A stretch of 58,905 bases of DNA from the NCBI GenBank assembly GCA_024693845.1, contig JAILKJ010000084.1, forward strand, positions 1-58,905, given 5' to 3'. Origin of the DNA: Lachnospiraceae bacterium (GTDB lineage: Bacteria; Bacillota; Clostridia; Lachnospirales; Lachnospiraceae). Position numbers and translations under genes: made by a program. This document shows, piece after piece, positions 42,361 through 52,141 of this stretch; within the stretch, counting starts at the first letter, position 1, and each line of letters begins with the position of its first letter. Below the pieces are notes generated by a model. It searched no databases. It was given only the letters and a program-made list of their open reading frames with translations, and was not told where the DNA came from.

Positions 42361-45300
42361 ATGTATTTGAAAAGTATAGAGGTGCACGGATTCAAATCCT
42401 TTGCCAATAAGATCCTGTTTGAGTTTCACAACGGGATCACAGGTATCGTAGGACCCAACGGGTCGGGTAAATCAAACGTAGCGGATGCGGTTAGATGGGT
42501 GCTGGGTGAGCAGTCCGTCAAGCAGCTCCGGGGAGCCAGCATGCAGGATGTCATTTTTGCCGGTACCCAGAACAGAAAGCCTCTCGGATATGCCTACGTA
42601 GCCATTACACTGGACAACAGTGATCATTCCCTGGCCATTGATTATGAAGAAGTGGTTGTGGCAAGACGTCTCTACCGTTCCGGTGAAAGTGAGTATCTGC
42701 TGAACGGAACCCCCTGCAGACTGAAGGATATCAATGAGCTGTTTTATGATACCGGTATCGGTAAGGAAGGCTATTCCATCATCGGACAGGGGCAGATCGA
42801 TAAGATCCTTTCCGGTAAGCCGGAAGAGCGAAGAGAACTCTTTGATGAGGCGGCAGGTATCGTGAAGTTTAAGCGTCGCAAAAACGAAGCGGTGAAGCGC
42901 TTAGAGCACGAGAAGCAGAATCTGCTCCGTCTGAACGATATCATGGCAGAGCTGGAGGGACGCAAGGATCCCCTGGAGAGACAGTCCGACAAGGCAAAGC
43001 TTTATCTTCGTAAAAAAGAAAGCCTTAAGAATCTGGATGTAAACGTCTTTTTACTGGAGAACGAGAAGCTGGTTAAGAACCTTTCCGAGACGGTGGAAAA
43101 GCATGGTAATGTTTCGGAAGAGTTAGCAGCTGCTAACGAAAGCTTTTCCCATATCAAGGAAGAATATGACAGGATCCAGGGACAGCTGGAACGACTGGAG
43201 CAGCTCATTGCTGAAGGACAGAGCAAGATCAGCAGTGCCTCCGAGATCCGGGGCAAGTTAGAGCTGCAGATCGGCGTTTTGCAGGAACAGATCCGTTCCG
43301 CAGGGGACAATCAGGAGCATTTTGCCGGCAGGGAGAAAACGGTCCGCGATCAGATCGCCGAACGGGAAGCCGAGAAGCAGAAGCTGATCGAAGAAAAGAA
43401 GAGCTATGACCTGGAAATGGAGGCCATGACCAAAGCCCTTGCCCAGGCACAGGAGAAAGCCGCTACGCTGCAGGAGGAGATTGAGAACCACAATGCACGT
43501 ATCGATGAGAGCAATGCGGCCATCATGGACGGCCTCAACGAAAGAGCCGGCATGAAATCCGAGATGGCAAGACTGGAATCCCTTCAGGAGCAGCATCTGA
43601 TCCGAAAGAGTGAGCTCAATGCACAGCTCCTCCGTGCCAGAAGCGATGAGGAACAGCAGGAGTCCGAGATCGAGCAGTTGCGCCGGACCTTTACCGAGGT
43701 ACAGGGCCAGATCACGAAGCTCAATGAAGAGCAGTCGGTTCTTGAGGAGAAGAATTCCGAACTTACCGAGGTGCTGACCAGTAAGGATCAGCTTCTTCGG
43801 GATACCCAGGTGAAGTACCATCAGGAGAAGTCCAAGCTGGATGCCATCACCGGTATCACCGAACGCTACGAGGGATACGGCAACAGTATCCGCCGTATCA
43901 TGGAGCAGAAGGAAGAGAAGAAGGGCATCATCGGTGTCGTAGCGGATATCATTAAAGTTGAGAAAAAGTACGAGACGGCCATTGAGACGGCCCTCGGCGG
44001 AAATATTCAGAATATCGTTACCGAAGACGAGAAGACAGCCAAGAGCATGATCGAGCTGCTGAAGGCGGAGAAAGCCGGAAGAGCTACATTTTTACCGCTT
44101 ACGGCCATCACTAATCCCCAGGAGTTCAAGACCCCTGAGGTGCTGGATGAAAAGGGAGCCATTGCGCTGGCTTCCGATCTGGTGACTACGGACAAGCGTT
44201 ACAGCAACGTAGCCAAGACACTGCTGGGCAGGATCGTTGTGGTGGAAAACGTGGACCGCGCCTTTGCCATCGCAAGGAAATTCGATTACGGTGTAAGGCT
44301 TGTAACCCTTGAGGGCGAGCTCCTTGTGCCCGGCGGAGCTGTCAGCGGCGGTGCCTTCAAGCATTCCGGAAACCTGCTTGCCAGAAGAAGGGAAATGGAT
44401 GAGCTGAAGGAAGGCGTAACGAGACATCTGCGTGAGATCGATGAGCTGCTTTCCGAGATCCAGGAGGCAAAGGACGAACGTAAGAAGATCCGCAGACAGA
44501 TCGAGGAAAACAGAGAGCTGATCCAGAAGAAGTTCATTGAGCAGAATACGGCAAGACTGAACGTAATGACTGCAGAAGAGAAAATGCAGCAGGCGGGAGC
44601 CGGCATGGAGCAGCTTAAGGAGGAGGCATCCCAGATCGATACCCAGCTGGAGCAGATCGAGAAGGATCAGAAGCAGGCTGCTGAGAACCTGAAGCTCTCC
44701 GAGGAGAACGAACAGAAGCAGAAGGATCTGATCGAAACCCTGCAGAAGGAACTGGACGAGCTGGTCGAGAAGGAGACCGAGGCTTCCGAGAAGGCGGCAA
44801 GACTTCGTACCGAGGCGGAGATGAGCCTGCAGAAGCAGGAGTTCATGCAGCAGAACGTGGATCGTATCGACGGCGATATCCAGCGGGTAAAGCAGGAGCT
44901 GGAGGAGATCGTTCAGACTCTGGAGAATTCCAAGTCCGACACCAGACAGAAACAGGAAGATATCGAGAAGCTCAAAGAGACCATAGAAGCATCCTACAGT
45001 GCACAGGATGAGGACCGGGGCAAGATCGAGGAATACAAGCAGAAGAAGCAGGAACTTTCCGAGAAGCAGAAGAACTTCTTTACGGAAAGAGAGAGCCTTG
45101 CGGACAAGATTTCCTCTCTGGACAAAGAGGTATACCGTCTGGGGGCCCAGAAGGACAGAATGCAGGAGACCATCGACGGCCGCATCAACTACATGTGGGA
45201 AGAGTACGAGATCACTCTGTCGGATGCGCAGGAGCTTCGTAATGAAGAAATGACGGATCTTTCCGGCATGAAAAAAGAGATCTCCACCCTTAAGGACGAG

Positions 45301-45921
45301 ATCAAGGGCCTTGGCGAAGTTAACGTCAACGCCATTGAGGAATATAAGGAGCTCATGGAGCGCTATACCTTTATGAGCAACCAGCATGACGACCTTGTGG
45401 AAGCGGAAACCCAGCTTCGCAAGCTCATCGAAGAGCTGGATGAAAATATGCGTGCCCAGTTCACGGAGAAGTTCGCCCAGATCAGCGTGGAATTCGACAA
45501 GGTATTCAAGGAGATGTTCGGCGGCGGTCAGGGAACCCTGGAACTGCAGGAGGAAGAGGATGTGTTGGAAGCAGGCATCCGTATCATTGCACAGCCCCCG
45601 GGCAAGAAGCTGCAGAATATGATGCAGCTTTCCGGTGGTGAGAAGGCATTGACGGCCATCGCACTTTTGTTCGCGATCCAGAATTTAAAGCCCTCGCCCT
45701 TCTGCCTCCTGGACGAGATCGAGGCGGCGCTGGACGATTCCAACGTGGGCCGTTTTGCCGGCTATCTGCATAAGCTGACGAAGCATACCCAGTTCATCGT
45801 TATCACTCACAGAAGAGGAACGATGGAACGTGCTGACAGACTCTACGGTATCACTATGCAGGAGAAGGGTGTCTCCGCTCTGGTATCGGTAGACCTGATC
45901 GAGAAAGACCTGAGTGCTTAA
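42361..45921 (+). CDS. smc: Chromosome segregation protein SMC
   Basis: This is an 1186-residue ATPase that organises and segregates chromosomes with ScpA/ScpB. Walker A GPNGSGKSNV is at about 32, and long coiled-coil arms run at about 170-500 and 670-1010. The hinge spans about 515-665 (GIIGVVADIIKVEKKYETAI) and has a Gly-rich LVPGGAVSGG end. The ABC signature LSGGEKALTAIALLFA is at about 1090 and Walker B FCLLDEIEAALDD at about 1114. Full length and intact, with the head motifs in the expected places. Confidence 0.97.
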   Translation: MYLKSIEVHGFKSFANKILFEFHNGITGIVGPNGSGKSNVADAVRWVLGEQSVKQLRGASMQDVIFAGTQNRKPLGYAYVAITLDNSDHSLAIDYEEVVVARRLYRSGESEYLLNGTPCRLKDINELFYDTGIGKEGYSIIGQGQIDKILSGKPEERRELFDEAAGIVKFKRRKNEAVKRLEHEKQNLLRLNDIMAELEGRKDPLERQSDKAKLYLRKKESLKNLDVNVFLLENEKLVKNLSETVEKHGNVSEELAAANESFSHIKEEYDRIQGQLERLEQLIAEGQSKISSASEIRGKLELQIGVLQEQIRSAGDNQEHFAGREKTVRDQIAEREAEKQKLIEEKKSYDLEMEAMTKALAQAQEKAATLQEEIENHNARIDESNAAIMDGLNERAGMKSEMARLESLQEQHLIRKSELNAQLLRARSDEEQQESEIEQLRRTFTEVQGQITKLNEEQSVLEEKNSELTEVLTSKDQLLRDTQVKYHQEKSKLDAITGITERYEGYGNSIRRIMEQKEEKKGIIGVVADIIKVEKKYETAIETALGGNIQNIVTEDEKTAKSMIELLKAEKAGRATFLPLTAITNPQEFKTPEVLDEKGAIALASDLVTTDKRYSNVAKTLLGRIVVVENVDRAFAIARKFDYGVRLVTLEGELLVPGGAVSGGAFKHSGNLLARRREMDELKEGVTRHLREIDELLSEIQEAKDERKKIRRQIEENRELIQKKFIEQNTARLNVMTAEEKMQQAGAGMEQLKEEASQIDTQLEQIEKDQKQAAENLKLSEENEQKQKDLIETLQKELDELVEKETEASEKAARLRTEAEMSLQKQEFMQQNVDRIDGDIQRVKQELEEIVQTLENSKSDTRQKQEDIEKLKETIEASYSAQDEDRGKIEEYKQKKQELSEKQKNFFTERESLADKISSLDKEVYRLGAQKDRMQETIDGRINYMWEEYEITLSDAQELRNEEMTDLSGMKKEISTLKDEIKGLGEVNVNAIEEYKELMERYTFMSNQHDDLVEAETQLRKLIEELDENMRAQFTEKFAQISVEFDKVFKEMFGGGQGTLELQEEEDVLEAGIRIIAQPPGKKLQNMMQLSGGEKALTAIALLFAIQNLKPSPFCLLDEIEAALDDSNVGRFAGYLHKLTKHTQFIVITHRRGTMERADRLYGITMQEKGVSALVSVDLIEKDLSA

Positions 45922-45931
45922 AGGATAAGAT

Positions 45932-47053
45932 ATGGAGAACAATACAACTACCCATGCGCCCCGTACCGCAGCGGAAGCCGTAGCCATGATGAAGGGGATC
46001 GCCTACGAACCCACGAAAGAGGAGATCCGGGCGGCTGAGCTGGAGGAAGAAAGGCGCAAGGCGCAACGAGCCAAAGAAAGAGAAGAAGAGGAAAAACGCA
46101 GGCTGGAGGAAGAGCAGAGAGCTCTGGAGGCGGCAGCCAGACCCACCGGTCTGTTTGACAAGTTAAAGGACGGCCTTGCCAAGACAAGGGATAACTTTGT
46201 GGGGAATCTGGAGTCCGTCTTTTCCGGGGCATCGTCCATCGACGACGATTTCTACGAGGAGCTGGAAGAGATCCTCATTATGGGAGATGTGGGCGTGAAA
46301 GCCACTGAGGAGATCCTGGACGGCCTTCGGGAGCAGGTGAAGGAGCAAAGGATCAAGGATCCCATGGAATGCCGGCAGCTTCTCATCGACCAGATCCGCA
46401 AGCAGATGGATGTGGGCCAGGCGGAATATGCTTTTGAGCAGGAGAGATCCGTTGTGCTCATGATCGGCGTCAACGGCGTGGGCAAGACCACCAGTGTTGG
46501 AAAAATGGCCGCCAAGCTTAAAGCCATGGACAAAAAGGTGCTGATGGCTGCAGCCGACACCTTCCGGGCAGCCGCCACCGAGCAGCTGAAGGAATGGTCC
46601 AACAGAAGCGGCGTGGAGATCATCTGCGGCGCAGAGGGAGCGGATCCTGCCAGCGTTGTATACGATGCCCTGAGTGCTGCAAGAGCCAGAAATGCGGACG
46701 TGCTTCTCTGTGATACGGCGGGAAGACTGCATAATAAAAAGAATCTCATGGAAGAGCTTAAGAAGATCGACCGTGTCATCGAGCGGGAAATGCCCGGAGC
46801 CCACAGGGAAAACTTGGTGGTACTGGATGCCACCACGGGACAGAACGCTCTCTCCCAGGCAAGGGAGTTTGCCAGCGTTTCGGATCTGACGGGTATCATC
46901 CTTACCAAGATGGACGGCACGGCAAAAGGCGGTATCGTCATCGCCATACAGTCCGAGCTGGGCATTCCGGTGAAATACATCGGAGTGGGTGAGAAGATCG
47001 AGGATCTTCAGAAGTTTGACGCTGACGCTTTTGTTCAGGCGATCTTTGCATAA
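45932..47053 (+). CDS. ftsY: Signal recognition particle receptor FtsY
   Basis: This is a 373-residue SRP GTPase that docks ribosome-nascent chain complexes at the membrane. The N-terminal A region (about 1-70) is a charged coiled coil (EEEKRRLEEEQRALEAAA). The N domain spans about 75-165. In the G domain, G1 is GVNGVGKTTSVGKMA (about 179-193), followed by AADTFRAAATEQL (about 206), DTAGRLHNKKNLM (about 260) and TKMDGTAKGG (about 326). It starts 11 bases after smc, the usual neighbour. Confidence 0.97.
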   Translation: MENNTTTHAPRTAAEAVAMMKGIAYEPTKEEIRAAELEEERRKAQRAKEREEEEKRRLEEEQRALEAAARPTGLFDKLKDGLAKTRDNFVGNLESVFSGASSIDDDFYEELEEILIMGDVGVKATEEILDGLREQVKEQRIKDPMECRQLLIDQIRKQMDVGQAEYAFEQERSVVLMIGVNGVGKTTSVGKMAAKLKAMDKKVLMAAADTFRAAATEQLKEWSNRSGVEIICGAEGADPASVVYDALSAARARNADVLLCDTAGRLHNKKNLMEELKKIDRVIEREMPGAHRENLVVLDATTGQNALSQAREFASVSDLTGIILTKMDGTAKGGIVIAIQSELGIPVKYIGVGEKIEDLQKFDADAFVQAIFA

Positions 47054-47094
47054 ATCATTACAGAGAGAATACAAGGGGAATAAAGGAGAGTACC

Positions 47095-48351
47095 ATGGCA
47101 GCAAAAAAACAGGCGACGAAGATCGATCCGGATGAGACGATGCTGACGCTGGAGAAGTTTGAAGAGGCATCTGAAAAGGTTAAGGAAGTTACCCTTCCCA
47201 CGGAGCTGATCTACAGCGCATATCTGAGTGAGGCAACCGGAAACAAAGTTTATTTAAAGCCTGAGAACATGCAGTTTACAGGTGCTTATAAGGTAAGAGG
47301 CGCTTACTATAAGATGAGTACCCTTTCCGATGAGGAACGAAAGAAGGGTATCATTACCGCATCTGCCGGCAATCACGCTCAGGGTGTGGCTCTTGCAGCC
47401 CGCAAATACGGCTGCAAGGCGGTCATCGTAATGCCCACCACAACGCCGCTGATCAAGGTGAACAGGACTAAAAGCTACGGTGCCGAGGTGGTGCTGCAGG
47501 GTGACGTCTATGACGAGGCCTGCGCCTATGCCCTGGATCTTGCCGCAAAGGAAGGCTATACTTTCATCCATCCCTTTGACGATCTGGCAGTGGCTACCGG
47601 ACAGGGTTCCATTGCAATGGAGATCATCAAGGAACTTCCGCTGGTGGACTATATCCTGGTTCCCGTAGGCGGCGGCGGACTTGCTACCGGTGTATCTACA
47701 CTGGCCAAGCTTTTGAATCCCAAGATCAAGGTTATCGGTGTGGAACCTGCCGGTGCCAATTGTCTGCAAGCTTCCTTCGGAGCCGGCGAGGTGGTGACCC
47801 TTGACAGTGTCAATACCATCGCAGACGGTACCGCCGTTAAGACACCGGGACAGAAGATCTTCCCTTACCTTCGGCAGAATCTGGATGCCATCATCACCGT
47901 TGAGGACGAAGAGCTGGTGGTATGCTTTTTGGATATGGTGGAAAACCACAAGATGATCGTAGAGAACTCCGGCCTTCTGACGGTAGCTGCCGTTAAGAAG
48001 CTGAACGTAAAGGGCAAAAAGGCCGTCTGCATCCTTTCCGGAGGAAACATGGACGTGATCACCATGTCCTCTGTGGTACAGCAGGGCCTGATCATGAGGG
48101 ACCGCATTTTTACGGTATCCGTACTGCTGCCTGATAAGCCGGGTATGCTGACCAAAGTTTCTTCCATCATTGCGGGCAAAAACGGTAACGTCATCAAGCT
48201 GGAGCACAACCAGTTTGTATCCATCAACCGGAATGCCGCCGTTGAGCTTCGCATCACCATGGAAGCCTTCGGAACGGCCCATAAGGAAGAGATCATGGAA
48301 GCCCTGGAGGAGGGCGGCTTTAAGCCGAAGGTTGTAAGGACCAATATCTGA
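47095..48351 (+). CDS. ilvA: Threonine ammonia-lyase (threonine dehydratase)
   Basis: This is a 418-residue PLP enzyme converting threonine to 2-oxobutanoate and ammonia. The PLP lysine is in QFTGAYKVRGAYY (about residues 60-72). SAGNHAQGVALAARKYG binds the phosphate side, and PVGGGGLATGVSTLAKLLNP (about 192-211) is the glycine loop. A C-terminal ACT domain (about 340-418) suggests effector control. The architecture (about 400 residues, one ACT) is that of the clostridial TdcB/IlvA-type enzyme. GGAGAG precedes ATG 47095. Confidence 0.92.
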   Translation: MAAKKQATKIDPDETMLTLEKFEEASEKVKEVTLPTELIYSAYLSEATGNKVYLKPENMQFTGAYKVRGAYYKMSTLSDEERKKGIITASAGNHAQGVALAARKYGCKAVIVMPTTTPLIKVNRTKSYGAEVVLQGDVYDEACAYALDLAAKEGYTFIHPFDDLAVATGQGSIAMEIIKELPLVDYILVPVGGGGLATGVSTLAKLLNPKIKVIGVEPAGANCLQASFGAGEVVTLDSVNTIADGTAVKTPGQKIFPYLRQNLDAIITVEDEELVVCFLDMVENHKMIVENSGLLTVAAVKKLNVKGKKAVCILSGGNMDVITMSSVVQQGLIMRDRIFTVSVLLPDKPGMLTKVSSIIAGKNGNVIKLEHNQFVSINRNAAVELRITMEAFGTAHKEEIMEALEEGGFKPKVVRTNI

Positions 48352-48368
48352 GGAAGGGAGACCTTTAG

Positions 48369-49544
48369 GTGAACGAACGCTTTACGAGAAGTGAAAGCCT
48401 GTTTCTGGCCGCATACAGTCTGTGGCTTGTATTTGCTGCCATCAGGCTCACCTATCTGAAGGATCTGTTTGCCTTTTCGGATCTCCAGAAGATCGCCGTG
48501 GATCTGGCGGTGGTGCTTTTACTCATCAAGCTCTATACGGACGATCTTTTGAAGGAAGCGAGCCTTGCGGGGATCGCAGCGATCGGACTGTTTTATATCA
48601 TCTTCCGGCATACGGGAGCAGAGCAGCCCATGTACATGATCCTGTTTTTGTTCAGCGCAAGGAACGTGGATCTGAAAAAAGTGTTCCGTGTTACTATCGT
48701 GATCCAGCTGGCGGTGATGATCGCCACGGTTTCCACCGCTCTTTTGGGGATCATCCCCAATGAGATCTGGACCGAACACAGGGAGCGCCTGGCCTATGGC
48801 TATACCTACTGTACCTACGGAAGCCATATCGCCATGTTCCTTTCCCTTTTGTATATGAGCCTGAAAAGGACTTTGAAGCTGCATCAGGCTGCGATTTTGT
48901 TTGGATTTAACTTCCTTTGGTATCTGGGTACGAATACCAATACCGATCTGTATCTGTTTGTTTTTTCCATCGCAGGCTGCTATCTGATCAGCGTACTGCG
49001 CTTTGGATTTGACAGCAGAAAAATTGCGAAGATCTGCTATATGGCAGTGGGACCGGTCATTGTGGCCATTGCCCTGACTGCTCAGTTTCTCTATGACGGG
49101 AGTCAGCGGTTCTGGGTCAAGGCCAGTGAGTTTGTGAACGGACGTATCCGGCTGGGTCATGAAGGGATCGATCTGTTCGGCATTACGGTGTGGGGACAGA
49201 AGATCAAATGGGTAGGCGCCGGCGGTGCCAGAAAGCATCCCGACTGGGTCTATAACTATGTGGACTGCTCCTATCTGAAATACCTGCTCCATTACGGCAT
49301 CGTATTTGAGATCCTGCTGCTACTGGGGATCATCCTGGCGGGGAAATACGTGGCGGAAAGCCGTAATCCCGGTCTTCAGGTGGCGTTTATCGCCTGGCTG
49401 ATCTTCGGAGCTATTGATGCGGAGTTCTTTTCACTGGATTTTCAGCCCGTCATGCTTCTGATGGGTTGTGCATTTATGAGCAAAACGGAATATTCACCGG
49501 CACGTATGCCTGAGTTTTTACGGCTGAGCCGGGCGGGAGGATGA
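48369..49544 (+). CDS. Polytopic membrane protein, putative polysaccharide polymerase (Wzy-like)
   Basis: This is a 391-residue protein with about ten to twelve membrane helices. One larger loop (about residues 240-300) contains NGRIRLGHEGIDLFGITVWG and a YLKYLLHYGIVFE segment. The loop-and-helix pattern, including the late loop with LGHE, resembles oligosaccharide-repeat polymerases of Gram-positive capsule loci. It starts at GTG 48369 behind GGAAGGGAG. The next gene, a Wzz-like two-helix protein, starts one base after its stop. No glycosyltransferases are nearby. Assignment rests on topology and neighbour only. Confidence 0.55.
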   Translation: MNERFTRSESLFLAAYSLWLVFAAIRLTYLKDLFAFSDLQKIAVDLAVVLLLIKLYTDDLLKEASLAGIAAIGLFYIIFRHTGAEQPMYMILFLFSARNVDLKKVFRVTIVIQLAVMIATVSTALLGIIPNEIWTEHRERLAYGYTYCTYGSHIAMFLSLLYMSLKRTLKLHQAAILFGFNFLWYLGTNTNTDLYLFVFSIAGCYLISVLRFGFDSRKIAKICYMAVGPVIVAIALTAQFLYDGSQRFWVKASEFVNGRIRLGHEGIDLFGITVWGQKIKWVGAGGARKHPDWVYNYVDCSYLKYLLHYGIVFEILLLLGIILAGKYVAESRNPGLQVAFIAWLIFGAIDAEFFSLDFQPVMLLMGCAFMSKTEYSPARMPEFLRLSRAGG

Positions 49545-49545
49545 G

Positions 49546-50979
49546 ATGATAAAAGAGAATCAGACGATGCCTAAGGTGGTGACCCTGAAGGGAATCCTGC
49601 GATTCATGCTTTCCAAGTGGATCTGGGTCCTCATTCTGGTTGTTTTATGCGGTGTGGCCTTCGGCGCGAAGGGCGTTTTGGATCAGAGAAAGAAGGTTGC
49701 AAAACAGGCGGGACAGACCGAGAAGGAAGTGTCTCTTACCGTGGATGAGCAGGGTTTTCTGGTGGTCAAAGCAGCCGCCGAAAATGAGGATATCGTAGCC
49801 GAAAAGCAGAAGTATCTGGATGAGTCTCTTTTGATGCAGATCGATCCTGCCCATAAATGGAACGGAAACCTGCGGTATCGTTTCACCTTTGATGCCGAGG
49901 AGGCAGAGAAGAAGGAAGCAGCCTCAAAAGCTGCGACGCAGGAAGAAGAAGGAGAGGCAGAGGAGCCGGGTACGGACTACGAAGCACTTCGTCAAAGGTT
50001 AGCAGCTGCTTACAATTCCAAATTCCGCAGCCAGGAGACCACCGATAAGATCAAAGAGCTTGCGGGGATCGAGGCTGATGTTTCTTACATGAACGAGATC
50101 ATGGGCTTTGAGGTCACCAGCGTTCCCGGAACCTTCTACGTATGGGGCGTTGCAGCGGACAAAGAATCCATGGACAAGCTTCTTTCCGCCATAGAGTCTG
50201 TGGTAGGAGAGTGGAAAGGATTAGGAGAGGAGATCGGCGGAAGCTACTCCGTGACCGTGGATAAGATCGAGAGTTTTGAGGTTGTGGATACGGCACTGGC
50301 GGATTCCCAGGCAGCCAAGAGAAATGACCTGGTAAATCAGCAGGCTTCCCTGGCAAGCCGGATCGGAGCCCTTGAGGAGGATCAGGCAGCCTATCTGGCG
50401 GCCTATAGAGAGGAAAGAGCAAAAGAGGATTACACCGACGGAGCACCCATCAAGGTGATGCAGCCGGTATCGGAGGTATCCCGAAACTATAAGAAGATCC
50501 TGATCCGGGAAGGATCAAAGGGAGCAGGTGTGGGTCTTGCCGCCTCCCTGCTGCTGGCATTTTTGATCTATCTGCTCAGCCCCGTGATCCTGACGGGAGA
50601 CAGTATCACCGATATGTATCAGCTGCCCGTATTTGCGGCTGTGGGTAAAAAGCAGGATAAAGAGCAGGCCTGTGAGTTTATGAAGGAACTCATCGCCGGC
50701 AGAAAGCGGAATAAGAAGGCGGCTCTGCTTTCCGGCAAAACGGAGCTGATGGAAAGCGAGACGCCAGCCCTTCTCATCGGCAAACTCAAGGAAGCGGGAT
50801 GTGAGCCGGTAGTGGTATCGGATATCCGCTTCAAAAGTGAGGCCATCGCGGCCCTGAGTGAGGCAGAGGATGTTTACCTGATCGAAAAGGTGGGAAAAAC
50901 CAGACATAAGGATGTGGAAAGCGAGCTGCTTTTTGCATCGGAATTGGGACTTCGTATCGCAGGCGTATTTTTGATCTGA
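49546..50979 (+). CDS. Wzz-like chain-length regulator / polysaccharide co-polymerase
   Basis: This is a 477-residue protein with an N-terminal membrane helix (about 24-44, WIWVLILVVLCGVAFGAKGV) and a large extracellular region (about 45-320, with EEEGEAEEPGT linker and coiled parts). A second membrane helix (about 326-346, GVGLAASLLLAFLIYLLSPV) leads to a cytoplasmic domain of about 130 residues resembling a degenerate tyrosine-kinase-type domain without a Walker A motif. The layout is that of Wzz/CapA-type co-polymerases. It is directly behind the polymerase-like gene (GGAGG upstream). Confidence 0.6.
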   Translation: MIKENQTMPKVVTLKGILRFMLSKWIWVLILVVLCGVAFGAKGVLDQRKKVAKQAGQTEKEVSLTVDEQGFLVVKAAAENEDIVAEKQKYLDESLLMQIDPAHKWNGNLRYRFTFDAEEAEKKEAASKAATQEEEGEAEEPGTDYEALRQRLAAAYNSKFRSQETTDKIKELAGIEADVSYMNEIMGFEVTSVPGTFYVWGVAADKESMDKLLSAIESVVGEWKGLGEEIGGSYSVTVDKIESFEVVDTALADSQAAKRNDLVNQQASLASRIGALEEDQAAYLAAYREERAKEDYTDGAPIKVMQPVSEVSRNYKKILIREGSKGAGVGLAASLLLAFLIYLLSPVILTGDSITDMYQLPVFAAVGKKQDKEQACEFMKELIAGRKRNKKAALLSGKTELMESETPALLIGKLKEAGCEPVVVSDIRFKSEAIAALSEAEDVYLIEKVGKTRHKDVESELLFASELGLRIAGVFLI

Positions 50980-51014
50980 CAGCAGGATATAAAGCAAAAC
51001 AGAGGGAGAGAACA

Positions 51015-51842
51015 ATGGCAGACAATTACATGGAAAACGGATTTGAATCTACGGCGACCTATGTGGCAAGTGAGCAGCTTCTGTCAGCCGTGAACATTGC
51101 GATGGCGTTAAAGAAGCCTCTTTTGGTCAAGGGTGAGCCGGGAACCGGCAAGACCATGCTGGCCCAGGCAGTGGCAGACAGCCTCGGAAAGAAGCTCATC
51201 ATCTGGAACATCAAGTCCACCACCAAGGCCCAGGACGGTCTGTATATGTACGATACCATCCAGCGTCTCTATGACGGCCAGTTCGGTGAGGAGGGAGTCG
51301 ATGACATCGCTCGCTATATCAAGCTGGGTAAGCTGGGCGAGGCCTTCGAGAGTGAAGAGCAGGTGATCCTTTTGATCGACGAGATCGATAAGGCGGATCT
51401 GGAGTTCCCCAATGACCTTCTCTGGGAGCTGGATCAGATGGAATTCTATATCCATGAGACAAAGCGCACGGTCAAGGCAAAGCAGCGCCCCATCGTGATC
51501 ATAACTTCCAATGCGGAAAAAGAGCTGCCCGACGCCTTCCTGCGCCGCTGTATTTTCCACTATATCGAGTTCCCGAATGAGGAGCTGATGGCGGAAATCG
51601 TACGCAGCCATTATCCCAACGTGGAAGATAACCTTCTGAAAAATGCGATGGATGTATTCTACTGGATCCGCTCCCTTCGGGAGATCCGCAAGAAACCCAG
51701 TACCTCGGAGCTGATCGACTGGATCAATGCGCTGCAGATCGCAGGTATCCCCGCAGATCAGATCAGGGAGAAGCTTCCCTTTGTGGGTGTCGTGGTCAAG
51801 AAAGACGAAGATCTGGAGACCATCCAGCACGCACCGCGCTAA
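51015..51842 (+). CDS. MoxR-family AAA+ ATPase
   Basis: This is a 275-residue AAA+ protein. Walker A is GEPGTGKTMLAQAVADSLGK (about residues 40-59), Walker B is VILLIDEIDKAD (about 116-127), and sensor-1 is IVIITSNAEKELPDAFLRRC (about 161-180) with the arginine finger. MoxR ATPases act as chaperones with VWA-domain partners on metal-cofactor or complex assembly. The partner VWA gene follows at 52142 after a 299-base repeat-filled gap. GGGAGAG precedes ATG 51015. Confidence 0.92.
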   Translation: MADNYMENGFESTATYVASEQLLSAVNIAMALKKPLLVKGEPGTGKTMLAQAVADSLGKKLIIWNIKSTTKAQDGLYMYDTIQRLYDGQFGEEGVDDIARYIKLGKLGEAFESEEQVILLIDEIDKADLEFPNDLLWELDQMEFYIHETKRTVKAKQRPIVIITSNAEKELPDAFLRRCIFHYIEFPNEELMAEIVRSHYPNVEDNLLKNAMDVFYWIRSLREIRKKPSTSELIDWINALQIAGIPADQIREKLPFVGVVVKKDEDLETIQHAPR

Positions 51843-51857
51843 ATGAATTATAATGAG

Positions 51858-52130
51858 CCACCCCGCAGGTGATATACCCGGAATCTCCGTTTCACTTCGT
51901 TCAAAGTCGATTCCGGATACATCGCCTACGGGGTGGCAGATATAATACATTGAGCACCCCTCTGTGATATACCCGGAATCTCCGTTTCACTTCGTTCAAA
52001 GTCGATTCCGAATACATCACAGAGGAGTGGCAGATATAATACATTGAGCCACGCCGCAGGAGGTATGTCCGAAATTGACTTTGCGGCGAAGTCCGCAACG
52101 GAGATTTCGGATATATCTCCTGTGGCGGGG
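51858..52130. repeat. Three palindromic repeat units of about 80 bp (two direct, one inverted)
   Basis: Units lie at 51858-51936, 51955-52030 and 52049-52130. Each has complementary ends able to form a long hairpin (unit 1: CCACCCCG with CGGGGTGG). Units 1 and 2 are repeats in the same orientation with a 94-bp period and share the spacer GCAGATATAATACATTGAG. Unit 3's core is the reverse complement of theirs (GACTTTG...CGAAGT...AACGGAG). Where stem arms differ between units, both arms differ together. They fill the gap between the MoxR and VWA genes. Confidence 0.85.
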
Positions 52131-52141
52131 TAGGGTATGAT

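Noticed and set aside
51858-52130. CRISPR array
   Set aside because: There are only three units of about 80 bp, self-complementary over their full length and in mixed orientation, with identical rather than unique spacers.
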